From: Candidatus Zixiibacteriota bacterium
Lineage (GTDB): Bacteria > Zixibacteria > MSB-5A5 > GN15 > FEB-12
Direction: 5' to 3'
Assembly: GCA_021163775.1 (NCBI GenBank)
Contig: JAGGTI010000051.1
Location: 1 to 45,889 of the forward strand
Length of the DNA: 45,889 nucleotides
Below are positions 31,340 through 41,432 of the stretch, piece after piece. The notes below the pieces were generated by a model. It was not told where the DNA came from. It saw only the letters and a list, made by a program, of their open reading frames with translations, and made no database searches. A program made the translations under genes and the position numbers. Each line of letters begins with the position of its first letter. The first letter of the stretch is position 1.

Positions 31340-32332
31340 ATGCGATTGAGCGAAAACATCTCTGAATTAATTGGCCACACGCCATTGGTTCGCCTGCAAA
31401 CAGGTATCCCCATTGGAGGCCCCCGCGCCTATGTCAAACTGGAATATCTAAATCCGTCTGGTTCGGTCAAAGATCGTATGGTGCTTCATGTTGTACAGAA
31501 GGCTTTTGACGAGGGCCAACTCAAGCCTGGCGATACTATCATAGACAACACTTCAGGCAACACTGGTGTATCCATGGGCATGGTGGCCGCAGTATACGGC
31601 CTAAAGGCGATTATCGTTACCCCGGAAAAAACAAGCAAAGAAAAGGTCGATCTAATCCGATCGTATGGGGTCGAAGTTGTTATCACCCCGACCGAGGCAC
31701 TTCACAATGACCCTGAAGGTTGCTACCTAGTGGCTCGTCGGATAGCAAAAGAAAATGGCTACTTTGATCTTGACCAGTACGACAGTCAGGACAATGTTGA
31801 ATCCCACTACCTGACTACCGGACCCGAGATATGGGAAGACACCGATGGTCAGATAACTCATTTCGTCTGTGGTATCGGCACCGGAGGTACTTTTTCCGGC
31901 GCCGCCAGATACTTGAAAGAAATGAACCCGGCCATCAAAATGATCGCCGTTGACCCGGTGGGTTCGGTTTTTACCGAGTTTATTCAAACCGAGCGAATTG
32001 TCGAAGCCTTAAACTACAAAGTCGAAGGCATCGGTTCCGATGTAGTCACAAAAGCACTGCACCCGCACCTGGTAGACCAGGTGATAACTGTTTCCGATGA
32101 AGCGTCATTCAATCGCGCCCGTTTGGTCGCCCGCACTGACGGAATCTCGGGCGGTGGATCATCCGGTACGATAGCTGTGGCCATGGAACAGATTGCTGTC
32201 GATCTCGACTCGAGCGCCTTGATCGTCGGAATTTTTGCTGATGCCGGAATCCGATACCTGAGCAAGTGTTACAATGATCAGTGGATGCTTAAATATGGTT
32301 TTCTAAAGCCCTCAAAGGAAGTCCAGCGATGA
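31340..32332 (+). CDS. Cysteine synthase / cystathionine beta-synthase family enzyme
   Basis: A PLP enzyme of the beta-substituting family (330 residues). PSGSVKDR contains the Lys that binds PLP, SGNTGVSMGM binds substrate carboxylate, and GIGTGGTFSGAA holds the cofactor phosphate. It could make cysteine from O-acetylserine and sulfide, or cystathionine from serine and homocysteine. The YDSQDNVESHYLTTGPEIW region resembles cystathionine beta-synthase more than CysK, but the regulatory CBS-domain pair is absent. The exact reaction is left open. The ATG follows AAAGGA. Its TGA overlaps the ATG of the next gene (ATGA), so translation is coupled. Confidence 0.88.
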   Translation: MRLSENISELIGHTPLVRLQTGIPIGGPRAYVKLEYLNPSGSVKDRMVLHVVQKAFDEGQLKPGDTIIDNTSGNTGVSMGMVAAVYGLKAIIVTPEKTSKEKVDLIRSYGVEVVITPTEALHNDPEGCYLVARRIAKENGYFDLDQYDSQDNVESHYLTTGPEIWEDTDGQITHFVCGIGTGGTFSGAARYLKEMNPAIKMIAVDPVGSVFTEFIQTERIVEALNYKVEGIGSDVVTKALHPHLVDQVITVSDEASFNRARLVARTDGISGGGSSGTIAVAMEQIAVDLDSSALIVGIFADAGIRYLSKCYNDQWMLKYGFLKPSKEVQR

Positions 32333-33033
32333 AAATACAAAATACGACCTGGTTGTTGATCTTGGGAATCGTTGTCTCTTTGGCCAGTAGCAGTTTTGCC
32401 AGCAACCTCCCTGACTTGAGGTTCACCGAAGACAGCCTTAACTTTGGTTGTGTAGCAGTTGATTTTAAGATTTTTCACACATACAAGTTAGTCAATCATG
32501 GCAAAACTCCGATCCATATCGACACAGTAACTGCCCATTGTGATTGCTCTCAAATACGCTTCGTCGACTCCCTTGTCAAACCGTATGACACAGTAGAATT
32601 CCTGATGATTTTTAATACCGCAGATTTCTATGGACCAGTCGATAAAAATGTTCGGGTGCATTCGAGCGATAAGAAGTCGCCCAAATTGCACACCTACTAT
32701 CGAGCCGACATTGGTCAATGGCTATACAGAATACAACCTAAACCTGTGTCGATCTTCATGCTACCGGTCAAAGGGACAAAAATCGGCACCCTCATCAACC
32801 ACTCTCTGGACAAAATCACAGTAATCGATTTCACCCTGGATGACAAAAGTATTTGTGATATCCATCTATTGAAAGACGAAGCGAACAAAGGCGAAAACAT
32901 CGAATACGAGGTGGTGGCTAATCCCGATCTGACTCCAGGAACGCATCTGACCAATTTCACGATGTCAATTGACCTCCACAAAAACATAGAACCACTGAAA
33001 ATAACAATCCCCGTTAAAATTGTAAGATACTGA
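32329..33033 (+). CDS. Exported DUF1573 domain protein
   Basis: This 234-residue protein has a signal peptide (TTWLLILGIVVSLASSSFA) and then a DUF1573-type domain: LNFGCVAVDFKIFHTYKLVN, THCDC-like AHCDCSQI and the YDTVEFLMIFNTADFYGPVD strand with VRVHSSD. DUF1573 is an immunoglobulin-like (ASPM/SPD-2-Hydin related) fold common in Bacteroidota and other FCB bacteria, of unknown role. The remaining ~100 residues repeat a similar strand pattern. It overlaps the cysteine synthase-family gene by 4 bp, yet no functional link is known. Confidence 0.8.
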   Translation: MKIQNTTWLLILGIVVSLASSSFASNLPDLRFTEDSLNFGCVAVDFKIFHTYKLVNHGKTPIHIDTVTAHCDCSQIRFVDSLVKPYDTVEFLMIFNTADFYGPVDKNVRVHSSDKKSPKLHTYYRADIGQWLYRIQPKPVSIFMLPVKGTKIGTLINHSLDKITVIDFTLDDKSICDIHLLKDEANKGENIEYEVVANPDLTPGTHLTNFTMSIDLHKNIEPLKITIPVKIVRY

Positions 33034-33051
33034 AATCAGACTATTACCGTA

Positions 33052-33085
33052 TCAAAAAAGGGCCACCCCGATAGGAGTGGCCCTT
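33052..33085 (-). terminator. Rho-independent terminator of the ferredoxin gene
   Basis: A 9-bp stem (AAGGGCCAC 33058-33066 with GTGGCCCTT 33077-33085) is followed on the minus strand by a run of T. It is 23 bp past the ferredoxin stop and may also serve the convergent DUF1573 gene. Confidence 0.85.
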
Positions 33086-33107
33086 AGTGTTACTTGGTCA
33101 TAAATGA

Positions 33108-33293
33108 TTAGGCCTTGATGATGCATTCCTCAGGGCACTCTTCTACGCACTGAGGTGAATCAGCTTCACCTTCACACTCGTTGCAGGTTTCAGGATCAAT
33201 TACGAAAATGTCACCTTCAGTGATTGAGTCGGTTGGGCACACCGGTTGGCAGAGACCACAACCCGTGCACTCATCAGTAATTTTCATCGCCAT
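33108..33293 (-). CDS. YfhL-type 2[4Fe-4S] ferredoxin
   Basis: A 61-residue ferredoxin with two cluster motifs. The first is CTGCGLCQPVCP, a standard CxxCxxCxxxCP. The second is CNECEGEADSPQCVEECP, with a longer gap between its second and third Cys, as in YfhL/Allochromatium-type ferredoxins, which tend to have low potentials. It carries electrons in the cytoplasm; partners are not encoded nearby. The ATG has GGAGGA upstream and the gene has its own terminator, so it is monocistronic. Confidence 0.93.
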   Translation of the reverse strand: MAMKITDECTGCGLCQPVCPTDSITEGDIFVIDPETCNECEGEADSPQCVEECPEECIIKA

Positions 33294-33428
33294 ATTATAA
33301 TCCTCCAGGCTAGCTAAAACTTAAACAATCCAGCTTCAATTTTGCCGGCCAATATATAAAAACAAACCGTTCAATCAAGAACATAATTCGGAAGAATTTG
33401 GTTCTCCCTAAAATATCGCATTAACCAC

Positions 33429-34289
33429 TTACGGGCAATCTGCCAGTTCTGGCTTGTCAATAAACAGGTGGTCGATTAAAACCGAAGCATCGGATATAGT
33501 CACATCGGACCAATCCAGTGGCGGATTAACCAGCGTTCCAGACAGGTTCACATCAGCTTCGTCCAGACAGTCCGGCGTATCTCCACCCAGAAAAAGGAAG
33601 TCGATCAAGGCCGAAATATCTCCAATGGTCGGATCATCGCCACCAACTCCATTGACATCACCCACATGGCCAGCACAACAAGAGACAACCCAGCATACGG
33701 CACCGCTCCAATCCGGTTCTATCAGGCCATCGGCTTGTGCCCATTCCCAGGATCCTCCGGGAACCTGACGACAGGTATCAATGCAAATATGCAAACCGGC
33801 ATCCTCACGACGAGAACTGATCTCAATATTGAAAACCATATCGACAAACCCACCCGGCAGACCACCGCCCGGATCGGAATTTATTCCGGCCAACAACACA
33901 CCAACCGTGTCGCCCCCTGAGGCGTTGCCGCCGCCATTTGCCAAAGGCAATCCAAAGCTACCAGACCCACCAGGCTTGTCAAAATGGCTTACATAAAGGT
34001 GATCCCAATCAAGCGAAGAAAACGCAGGCAGAGCCTCGCCCTGGACGTACAGCCAATCGGCACCATCCGGTGAATATATCTTCCAACCATTGGCCGTCAG
34101 ATAGTTCCTGTCAATGGGTGCCCCCGACAGGTCGTAGCGCAGTGAGATCACGTGCGACTGGCCACCCGCCAGAACCGAATCCTCAGTAACGTTCGTAATA
34201 CCAACCAACGTTATCTCAGTTTGAGCCAATACGGCTGAACACATGGCAATTACAAGTAGTACACTATAAACTATTGATTTGGCCTTCAT
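33429..34289 (-). CDS. Secreted protein with C-terminal dockerin-like repeats
   Basis: The 286-residue protein begins with a signal peptide (SIVYSVLLVIAMCSAVLAQ). Residues ~20-205 are a beta-rich domain that could be a cohesin-like or choice-of-anchor fold, including VLLAGINSDPGG and FVDMVFNIEIS. The last ~78 residues hold two dockerin-type calcium segments: GDVNGVGGDDPTIGDISALI, and EADVNLSG ... SDVTISDASVLIDHLF. The ATG at 34289 has AGGAG seven bases upstream. Dockerin-like ends are common on exported proteins of uncultured FCB bacteria, where a cohesin partner is often not apparent. It shares its dockerin style with the next gene. Confidence 0.82.
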   Translation of the reverse strand: MKAKSIVYSVLLVIAMCSAVLAQTEITLVGITNVTEDSVLAGGQSHVISLRYDLSGAPIDRNYLTANGWKIYSPDGADWLYVQGEALPAFSSLDWDHLYVSHFDKPGGSGSFGLPLANGGGNASGGDTVGVLLAGINSDPGGGLPGGFVDMVFNIEISSRREDAGLHICIDTCRQVPGGSWEWAQADGLIEPDWSGAVCWVVSCCAGHVGDVNGVGGDDPTIGDISALIDFLFLGGDTPDCLDEADVNLSGTLVNPPLDWSDVTISDASVLIDHLFIDKPELADCP

Positions 34290-34421
34290 GGCATTTCTCC
34301 TGATAAGGTTCCAGGCTCGACAAAGTGAAGACACACGGTATGTCCGTTATGACACATTAAGAATAACCACCATCACAACGCTTGTCAAAGGTTTTTGTGT
34401 GCTTTAACCGGTCGGCATGAT

Positions 34422-34459
34422 CAAAGAATAGCCGCCCTTGTCGAAACAAAGGCGGCTAT
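34422..34459 (-). terminator. Probable terminator of the 960-residue dockerin protein gene
   Basis: A 9-bp perfect stem (ATAGCCGCC with GGCGGCTAT) plus partial inner pairs is followed on the minus strand by TTCTTT. It lies 46 bp beyond the stop codon. Confidence 0.55.
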
Positions 34460-34504
34460 CAAAATCGCATCCGTCACCTCTGCAATTTGCAGGGATAGCG
34501 GCCA

Positions 34505-37387
34505 CTAGAAACAATCAGGCAAACCGAGAGACGGTCCTGTGATGAACAAGTAATCAATCAGAACCGAGATATCGCCGATCGTGATATCGCCCGGTCCCGG
34601 ACTGATACCACCCGATTGATTGACATCGGCCTCAGGTATACAAGCAATCACATCCATGTTTCCCGATATGAACAGCGCGTCAATCATGACACTGCAATCG
34701 CCGATCGTAGGCTCGTCTCCACCCATACCGTTGGCGTCACCAACCCGTAGCACACAACAGGTGCCGTAGACCGAGAAGGCCAGATCGACCGACTGGGTTG
34801 CATACGGATGTTCTGCCGGATACCTCATCTCCTGCCATGGATCAGTGGGCGGTTCAACACCGAAAGTCCACACAGCATCATCATTCCAATGATCCTTTGA
34901 AGTCTTCCATCCGAAGAACACCGGATCAGGACCGGCAAAGGCATTAGCCTGTACATCAATCCAGTATATTCGCGAATCCTCATCCGTACCCCGCTGGAAG
35001 CATTCCCGATCGGGCAGGGTGAAGGTGTACTTGAAACACCTTGTGTCACCGGGGAAGATATACCCCTCGGCCGGGTTCCAGAAACCTTCAACCAAACCGG
35101 GAATATGAACTTCTGCGACTTCGAAATCCATAGCTCCAAAATGATACAAACAGATCGGTTCACCCGGTTGACTCCAGGGCGCCACCACCCCGGCTGGAAT
35201 ATCTTCATGCAATGAGATTACGAAATCAACCATTCCAGGGCCATCCTCCGGCAACACATCATTGAGCCAGGAACCCCAAATCTCAATCTTGGTGAGCGGA
35301 CCAGTCTCGGTACATTCATAATCATCGGCCAGAACGACATAGTCCATGGCGAAGATATCTATTCCGGTCGGTTCTAAGTCTGGCCACTGCAACCACTTGC
35401 GATCTTCGCGGTCCTCGCAGGCATCATCGATACCGTTGGCATCACCATCACCGAGACAGTGCGTACCACTTCCAGCGTAATCACCCCCCTGCCCTTCACA
35501 GTCAACCTGCGTAAGACGCACACAGGAACCATCAGGGAGACAACAGGCTCCCAGCCCAGGACCGACAATCGGACAAATAAATGTCGCGCAATCCTCCCCG
35601 GTATACCAAGTACCATTGTACGTCTGACCACAAACAGTCGCAGTTGTATTCACACAGATCGGGGCCGCCGGGTCACCATAGCAACAAGCACCTAACGTCA
35701 CGATATCATCACAGAAGTCATCAACCCCGTTCTGATCGACGTCAGTACCAGCGCAGTTGGTACCGTTACCACCGTAATCGCCACCGGAAGTTTCACACGC
35801 TGTCTGGGTCAAACCGCTGGTGCAACTCCCATCATCGTAGCAACAGGCCCCAATAGTTATCGGACAAATAAATGAGGCACAATCCTGCCCGGCATACCAG
35901 GTACCGGCGTACTGACCACTAGCATCCTCGCAGATCGTCTGCGTGGTATTGATACAACTCGGAGCTGCCGGATCACCGTAGCAACAGGCCCCCATATTAG
36001 CCACACCCTCGCACAGATCATCGACGCCGTTGCCGTTGTTGTCACCGGCACATATCGAGGCATCACCCATGTAGAAACCGTTGATACCGGCTGGATCCAC
36101 GCAATCGACCTCCGTCTCAACTGTGCACATACCTTCGGGCCAGCAACAGGCACCGGTTGGCTCGCTACCACCGGTGATTACAAAAGCAAATTCCAGCGGT
36201 GACAAAGCGTCAGCGGTGTACCCTATACACTCGTGTTGAATCATACCCTCTAAAAAGAAATTTTCACCCCGAACATCGATTGATATCCACTCCGGATTAT
36301 ATTCATCAATATTCAACCCAACACCCCCCGGAAGAACAGTCGGGGCATCAACTACCGGCCCATTGTAGATTATCTGACGCATCAAATATATACCGGGAAT
36401 CTGATCAATGTCTTCCGGCAGAGGTGGTCGGCGAGGTTCATTAGGGGGATTACCTTCTAACGACCAGGCCGGAGTTGACCAGTTAACAGCGATTTCAATA
36501 TATCCGCCCCCAATCATAGGTTCAAGCGACTGAAACACTCCTTGAACAAAAACCTCTTTGAATCGCTCAGTATTTATCGGGTGGTCATAGAACCAGATAT
36601 TGTACCAGATGCCACTCGGGTCATCGTCATATGCATACCACGTATTGGCATAGCCGAACTCACCGTTACCACCAATCAGTACCCCCCCGGGATCAACCTG
36701 AACGTCGAACCCATTCATGATTGGACCGGTTGAGGGTTCCACCAGTTCAACCCATTCCTGAATGTCGTTATTCCAAACAACTCCGTTGTCGTTAAAATAA
36801 TTCAAAGTAGTCTTCCAACCCCACAACGGCTGGGGATCTACAACATCGACAATATTAGCCGTAATACTTACCCAGTAGATAGTACCGGCCGTCTGAATGA
36901 AAGGCTCAGGGAGATAATCGATGTTGTATTGGAAATAGTTGTCGTGATCGTTGAGAAACATATCGCCGGTGATAGGATCATACCAACCCTCCATTGCTTG
37001 AGGCACGGGAACAATATGGACCTCAGTAAAATCAATGATCTCTACCGGGCCGTAAACAATTGGACCGGGCATGCTGTACAGCGGCCCAGATCCATCAGGA
37101 TCAGGAATATCCAGGTAAAATGTAATTGTGAAACTGTTGATAGTTCCGCTCAAACCGTTTACCCATGATCCCCAGAAATGGAGATCCGTGACCGGGCCAT
37201 CTTCCGAGCACTGCCAGTCATCTGCCAGAACCTGATCAAAGCTACCCATGACATTCCAGCCGTGGTCGTTGGGGAACTGGGGATAATGCATCTTGTGGCC
37301 ATCTTCAGGAACCCAATCAGCCCGGATTGATGCTCCTGCCATAATAACAACCAGCCCCAGAATGCACGCTAACATTTTACGATTCAT
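34505..37387 (-). CDS. Large secreted multidomain protein with Cys-rich repeats and dockerin
   Basis: This 960-residue exported protein (signal peptide MLACILGLVVIMAGASIRA) has a visible domain order. At ~25-230 is a DUF7901-like domain (VLADDWQCSEDGPVTDLHFW then GSWVNG, GWKTTLNYFND). Next is a ~170-residue beta region. At ~410-662 are five Cys-rich modules, each opening GACC, e.g. GACCYGDPAAPSC and GACCYDDGSC, with NGVDDxC-type calcium-like endings. At ~665-870 is a second DUF7901-like domain (VLADDYECTETGPLTKIEIW then GSWLND, GWKTSKDHWND). It ends in two dockerin-type segments (GDANGMGGDEPTIGDCSVMI, GDITIGDISVLIDYLF). It is probably surface-displayed or secreted. The function is unknown; no catalytic domain is seen. 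Confidence 0.85.
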   Translation of the reverse strand: MNRKMLACILGLVVIMAGASIRADWVPEDGHKMHYPQFPNDHGWNVMGSFDQVLADDWQCSEDGPVTDLHFWGSWVNGLSGTINSFTITFYLDIPDPDGSGPLYSMPGPIVYGPVEIIDFTEVHIVPVPQAMEGWYDPITGDMFLNDHDNYFQYNIDYLPEPFIQTAGTIYWVSITANIVDVVDPQPLWGWKTTLNYFNDNGVVWNNDIQEWVELVEPSTGPIMNGFDVQVDPGGVLIGGNGEFGYANTWYAYDDDPSGIWYNIWFYDHPINTERFKEVFVQGVFQSLEPMIGGGYIEIAVNWSTPAWSLEGNPPNEPRRPPLPEDIDQIPGIYLMRQIIYNGPVVDAPTVLPGGVGLNIDEYNPEWISIDVRGENFFLEGMIQHECIGYTADALSPLEFAFVITGGSEPTGACCWPEGMCTVETEVDCVDPAGINGFYMGDASICAGDNNGNGVDDLCEGVANMGACCYGDPAAPSCINTTQTICEDASGQYAGTWYAGQDCASFICPITIGACCYDDGSCTSGLTQTACETSGGDYGGNGTNCAGTDVDQNGVDDFCDDIVTLGACCYGDPAAPICVNTTATVCGQTYNGTWYTGEDCATFICPIVGPGLGACCLPDGSCVRLTQVDCEGQGGDYAGSGTHCLGDGDANGIDDACEDREDRKWLQWPDLEPTGIDIFAMDYVVLADDYECTETGPLTKIEIWGSWLNDVLPEDGPGMVDFVISLHEDIPAGVVAPWSQPGEPICLYHFGAMDFEVAEVHIPGLVEGFWNPAEGYIFPGDTRCFKYTFTLPDRECFQRGTDEDSRIYWIDVQANAFAGPDPVFFGWKTSKDHWNDDAVWTFGVEPPTDPWQEMRYPAEHPYATQSVDLAFSVYGTCCVLRVGDANGMGGDEPTIGDCSVMIDALFISGNMDVIACIPEADVNQSGGISPGPGDITIGDISVLIDYLFITGPSLGLPDCF

Positions 37388-37723
37388 AACAACTCTCCTG
37401 TCTCACAAATGAGAGACTGTTTTGTATATATTCGCGGTATCTTTTAACACACACGTTAATCGCAATTGATTTTTACAAAACTAACAATCCAAGTAGAAAG
37501 CTGGTTAGACACATCAAGCGTCTGTGTGAACTATAGGTGTGCCCAAATTTATATGATAATAATAAATATAAAGCTGTTCAATGTCAAGCAATTTTCACGC
37601 ACAGCAAGCGTGCGGGTAATATCTTTAGAAGGGCGCAAATTACAAGAACCCGACTCAAGCAATATCGGAGTTTCGGAAATCAGACATACTTATATTCTCA
37701 AAGATGGTCTGGGTATTAAAAAG
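37388..37723. other. AT-rich spacer between the dockerin gene and tRNA-Cys
   Basis: About 335 bp. I see no gene, repeat module or clear promoter here. It must hold the promoter of the 960-residue protein gene, and its AT content is higher than that of the neighbouring spacers. A reading frame crossing this stretch and both tRNA genes is not credible. Confidence 0.4.
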
Positions 37724-37795
<72 letters not shown>

Positions 37796-37803
37796 CAGGA
37801 AAT

Positions 37804-37879
<76 letters not shown>

Positions 37880-38039
37880 CTTAAGCGTTTTGACACCCGA
37901 ACTCTCGGGTGGCTCCAATATATATCGGCATTAGGGGTTGTCAACTGATTTCGCCCGATCAATAAAATCATCCCAATATCATCTATAAGACAGCGATTGA
38001 AACTATAGTGATTAACGTAACTAATTATTACCCGTGACG

Positions 38040-39926
38040 TTAGCGCTTGGGAGTCCTCATCGCTCGAACGGTGGAATCAATTCTTGGCCAATACCAGGGA
38101 ACCAGCTTGATCAGCCATTTTTTGTGTATCTCGGCCTTGGCAGAATCACCGTAGAAAACAGCGTACCGGTATAGATCCATATGGGCCTCAAAAATAGTCG
38201 AATCCCGCACCAGCAGTGAATTCAACATTCTGAATGCGTCATCATATCGCTCCAGTCGCTGTAAACTGAACGCTTTCTGATAAATCAGATAAGGATAATA
38301 CGGCCGCGGCGATACCCGAGCCGCCCGATCATAATGTCGAATAGCCGTAACATGATCGCCAATAGTGTGCGCGTCGAGCGCAAGCTTGTATTCCTGCACA
38401 TATTCAACCGGATAGGTCGGTACAACATCACCGACAATCGGGCGCATCTTTTTGAAAATACTCGAGATAACCCCCATACGCGCACCCGGACGCGCATAGT
38501 ACCAGCCTACTGTGCGATAAGAATCGATAAACTGTCTATACAACAGCAAAGCCCGCTCGGCCGGCGCCGAAGGTTTGATACCGGTTGAAAACATGATGTA
38601 ATCAGGCCCACGTTCCAGAAGATAACGACTGTTGTGTTTCTGCTCTTTCCACGTTGTCTCCATACCGGGAATGGGATCTTCGGAATAGCGGGCGATAGTC
38701 GAATCGGTTAACCCAACCAGGTCAATAATATCATGGCCTAACAATTCATAACCAAAGACACCGATAGTCGCCAATGCAACTGAGAAATCCGTACTGTCGG
38801 ATTGCTTCAACTGCTGAGCCTTAAACCGCATTTTATCGGTAAAGACAACTTCACTATTATTGTAACGTTCGACAAACATCCGGGGCAGTTCGTACGTGAG
38901 GGCAAGCATCACTAATGCTACCGGAACAAGAATCATGTAGCGCGTTCGCCGTTGAAATCTAAGGATCAGTTCCCGAATCGGCAGGACCATCAAAATAGCA
39001 ACCAATCCAATTATCGGCAGGAAAAAGCGATGCACTTTCAAAACATCACCGCCTATCAAGATAATGTAAGCGAGGTAAAAAAGTGTCATCAACCATACCG
39101 CTCGAACATCCGCCGAAAGCCTGCGATAAACAAACGCCGGAAACAAAAGCCCCAAACAGCCAATATAATAAAACGTGTAGTGTTTAAGAAACCGCGCTGT
39201 GTACTCCCAGCCATTGGCAAGCTGATCAAGAGTAAAACTGGTCTTGGCAAAAAACGGATTGGGAAAAATCGAACCGTAGTAGCCTATTTTGAACGCAACA
39301 AACGGCAATGACAAGGCCAGCGCCAACCCCGCACAACTCATCGTGAATCGCGGCAAACCCCGCCGCTCCCAGGCCTCGATCAATATCAGGATGCCGGTGA
39401 CTACCGCCCCCTCGGGACGGATCCAAACAGCCATCACAAGTGAGAAGATCAACAGCCAGTTTCGATTCAAGTACAAATAGAAGGACCATAGCGCAAAAAA
39501 CGCGAAGACAGCCGTCTCCAATCCTGCCGGCGACCAGTAAGCCAGCGATTGATTGACCCCCACCAACAGGGTAGCCACTACTGCAAACGAGATATCATCA
39601 TCATCCAAAATGCGCCGTGCTATCAGAAAAGTCAGCCAGACAACACCTCCGCCAAACAGAAACCCGGTGATTTTTGACACCAATATAAAATTAGCACCAA
39701 TAACACCAAGCAGGATCATATAGATCGTCCAACCGAAATTGGTGAACCCCTCTACCCTCTCCCCGATGTTGTAAACCAGTCCATCACCATTGAGATAATT
39801 TGCCACATAGCGATAAGAAATATAGGCATCGTCCTGGGTGAATTCCATCGAGTATGCCAGGTACGAGTAGAGACCCAGGGCCAGGATCAGCGGCCAGTAA
39901 CTTCTCAGATACCGTGTCCAATTCAT
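38040..39926 (-). CDS. GT-C family membrane glycosyltransferase with TPR-like tail
   Basis: The 628-residue protein has ~11 membrane helices in residues 10-350 and a soluble C-terminal part. The first loop carries TQDDAYISYRYVANYLNGDG and then GERVEGFTNFGW, the Asp-Asp catalytic loop of GT-C enzymes that use lipid-linked sugars, similar to actinobacterial arabinofuranosyltransferase-like and PMT/ArnT-like proteins. The final ~120 residues contain TPR-like helix pairs (HTIGDHVTAIRHYDRAARVS, LQRLERYDDAFRMLN). The gene overlaps glgA by 4 bp (ATGA), so it belongs to the carbohydrate operon. It likely adds a sugar to a cell-envelope polymer or protein; donor and acceptor are unknown. Confidence 0.82.
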   Translation of the reverse strand: MNWTRYLRSYWPLILALGLYSYLAYSMEFTQDDAYISYRYVANYLNGDGLVYNIGERVEGFTNFGWTIYMILLGVIGANFILVSKITGFLFGGGVVWLTFLIARRILDDDDISFAVVATLLVGVNQSLAYWSPAGLETAVFAFFALWSFYLYLNRNWLLIFSLVMAVWIRPEGAVVTGILILIEAWERRGLPRFTMSCAGLALALSLPFVAFKIGYYGSIFPNPFFAKTSFTLDQLANGWEYTARFLKHYTFYYIGCLGLLFPAFVYRRLSADVRAVWLMTLFYLAYIILIGGDVLKVHRFFLPIIGLVAILMVLPIRELILRFQRRTRYMILVPVALVMLALTYELPRMFVERYNNSEVVFTDKMRFKAQQLKQSDSTDFSVALATIGVFGYELLGHDIIDLVGLTDSTIARYSEDPIPGMETTWKEQKHNSRYLLERGPDYIMFSTGIKPSAPAERALLLYRQFIDSYRTVGWYYARPGARMGVISSIFKKMRPIVGDVVPTYPVEYVQEYKLALDAHTIGDHVTAIRHYDRAARVSPRPYYPYLIYQKAFSLQRLERYDDAFRMLNSLLVRDSTIFEAHMDLYRYAVFYGDSAKAEIHKKWLIKLVPWYWPRIDSTVRAMRTPKR

Positions 39927-41413
39927 GGTCGGGCGACAGAATTCGTTTGTGACAATGATTGAAACAACGCTTCATACCTGGCGGCCGACGCCGACCAGGA
40001 AAAATCGCATTTCATAGCGGTTTTCATCAGACGTGACCAGTCCTGTCGCCGAGCGTACAAATCAACCGCCCGCTCTATGGCCTCAAGCATCGCTTCGGTA
40101 GTGTAATCTTCGAATACAAACCCTGTACCAGTCTGAGTGTCCCGATAGTCGATCACGGTATCGGCCAACCCGCCAACCGCACGTACAATCGGGATAGTGC
40201 CATACTTGAGAGCATACAGTTGGTTCAGACCACAAGGTTCGTAACGTGATGGCATCAGGAACATATCCGACCCGGCCTGAATCTCATGCGCCAGTACATC
40301 ATTGAACTCCAAAAAGACTCGTAATTGATCCGGGTATTTTTTCTGAAGATCCAGGAGTTGCTGATGAATTCCCTCATCACCAGTTCCAAGTATGACCATC
40401 TGTAATTTCATCTTGAACAACCGCGCAATACCTTCGATTACCAGATCAATGCCTTTCTGTGTGTCCAGACGAGTAACCATACCGATCAGAGGGCTACGGT
40501 CCCGAATCGGCAGACCGGCCTTGCCCAACAGTTCCACCCGTGACATCCGTTTGCCGGACAAATTGGCTGACCAGTAACGATGGGGAATCTTTTTGTCAGT
40601 CCGTGGTGACCAAATCGAATAGTCGACACCATTGACAATACCGCTCAGGTCATCGGTGCGATCGGTCAGCACTCCCTGTAAACCACAGCCAAATTCTTCG
40701 GTCGATTGAATCTCCTGGGCGTAGCTTTCGGACACCGTGGTAATCTTGTCCGCCATGACAATACCAGCCTTGAGATAGTTGAGTTGGTCATAGAACTCAA
40801 GTGCCCCGGTAGCGGCATAAGCCAACTCATCGGGTAAATCCAGATCATCGAACCGGTCACTGTCAAACAAACCCTGGTAGCCGAGATTGTGAATCGTCAA
40901 CACAGTGTGACAATTGGCAAAGAAATCATCGTCAGCATAACGAGCCTTCAAGTAAACCGGCACCAACGCCGCCTGCCAATCGTGTACGTGAATTATATCA
41001 GGAGACCAGTTCAGGACTTTCGCTGTCTCAAGCGCGGCTCGACTGAAAAAGGCAAAACGTTGATCATTGTCTACGAAATCCTTCCCGGTCGCTGGGTCAA
41101 CATAGAGCTGGCGTCGACCAAAATATTCGCTGTGGCCAACAAACAAGAACTCCGGTCCTCCTGAGTGATCCCCTACACGCTCAATCATGGCGTGAGTAAC
41201 GCCATCACCATCGGGTACCGCCACCGAATCCAAATGGACTGACAGACCGTGTGCCGGCCCATCAATTACACCATATCGAGGCAGAACGACTTTGACATCA
41301 TGACCCCGCTCGGCCAACGCGCCCGGTAGCGCACCCATAACATCACCCAATCCACCGGTGCGAGCGTATGGTTCAGCCTCAGAGGCAACCATAAGAATTT
41401 TCAAACGATTCAT
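39923..41413 (-). CDS. glgA: Glycogen synthase (GT5)
   Basis: GlgA extends alpha-1,4-glucan with ADP- or UDP-glucose. The 496-residue protein has the full GT5 layout: N-terminal ILMVASEAEPYARTGGLGDV, HVHDWQAAL in the middle, GIVNGVDYSIWSP, GMVTRLDTQKGIDLV, and the C-terminal active-site stretch PSRYEPCGLNQLYALKYG followed by VGGLADTV. The nucleotide-sugar-binding KxGGL motif reads RTGGL (Lys to Arg), a conservative change. It lies 19 bp downstream of galT and overlaps the GT-C gene. Confidence 0.94.
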   Translation of the reverse strand: MNRLKILMVASEAEPYARTGGLGDVMGALPGALAERGHDVKVVLPRYGVIDGPAHGLSVHLDSVAVPDGDGVTHAMIERVGDHSGGPEFLFVGHSEYFGRRQLYVDPATGKDFVDNDQRFAFFSRAALETAKVLNWSPDIIHVHDWQAALVPVYLKARYADDDFFANCHTVLTIHNLGYQGLFDSDRFDDLDLPDELAYAATGALEFYDQLNYLKAGIVMADKITTVSESYAQEIQSTEEFGCGLQGVLTDRTDDLSGIVNGVDYSIWSPRTDKKIPHRYWSANLSGKRMSRVELLGKAGLPIRDRSPLIGMVTRLDTQKGIDLVIEGIARLFKMKLQMVILGTGDEGIHQQLLDLQKKYPDQLRVFLEFNDVLAHEIQAGSDMFLMPSRYEPCGLNQLYALKYGTIPIVRAVGGLADTVIDYRDTQTGTGFVFEDYTTEAMLEAIERAVDLYARRQDWSRLMKTAMKCDFSWSASAARYEALFQSLSQTNSVARP

Positions 41414-41432
41414 TCTATCTACTTACCTGTTA

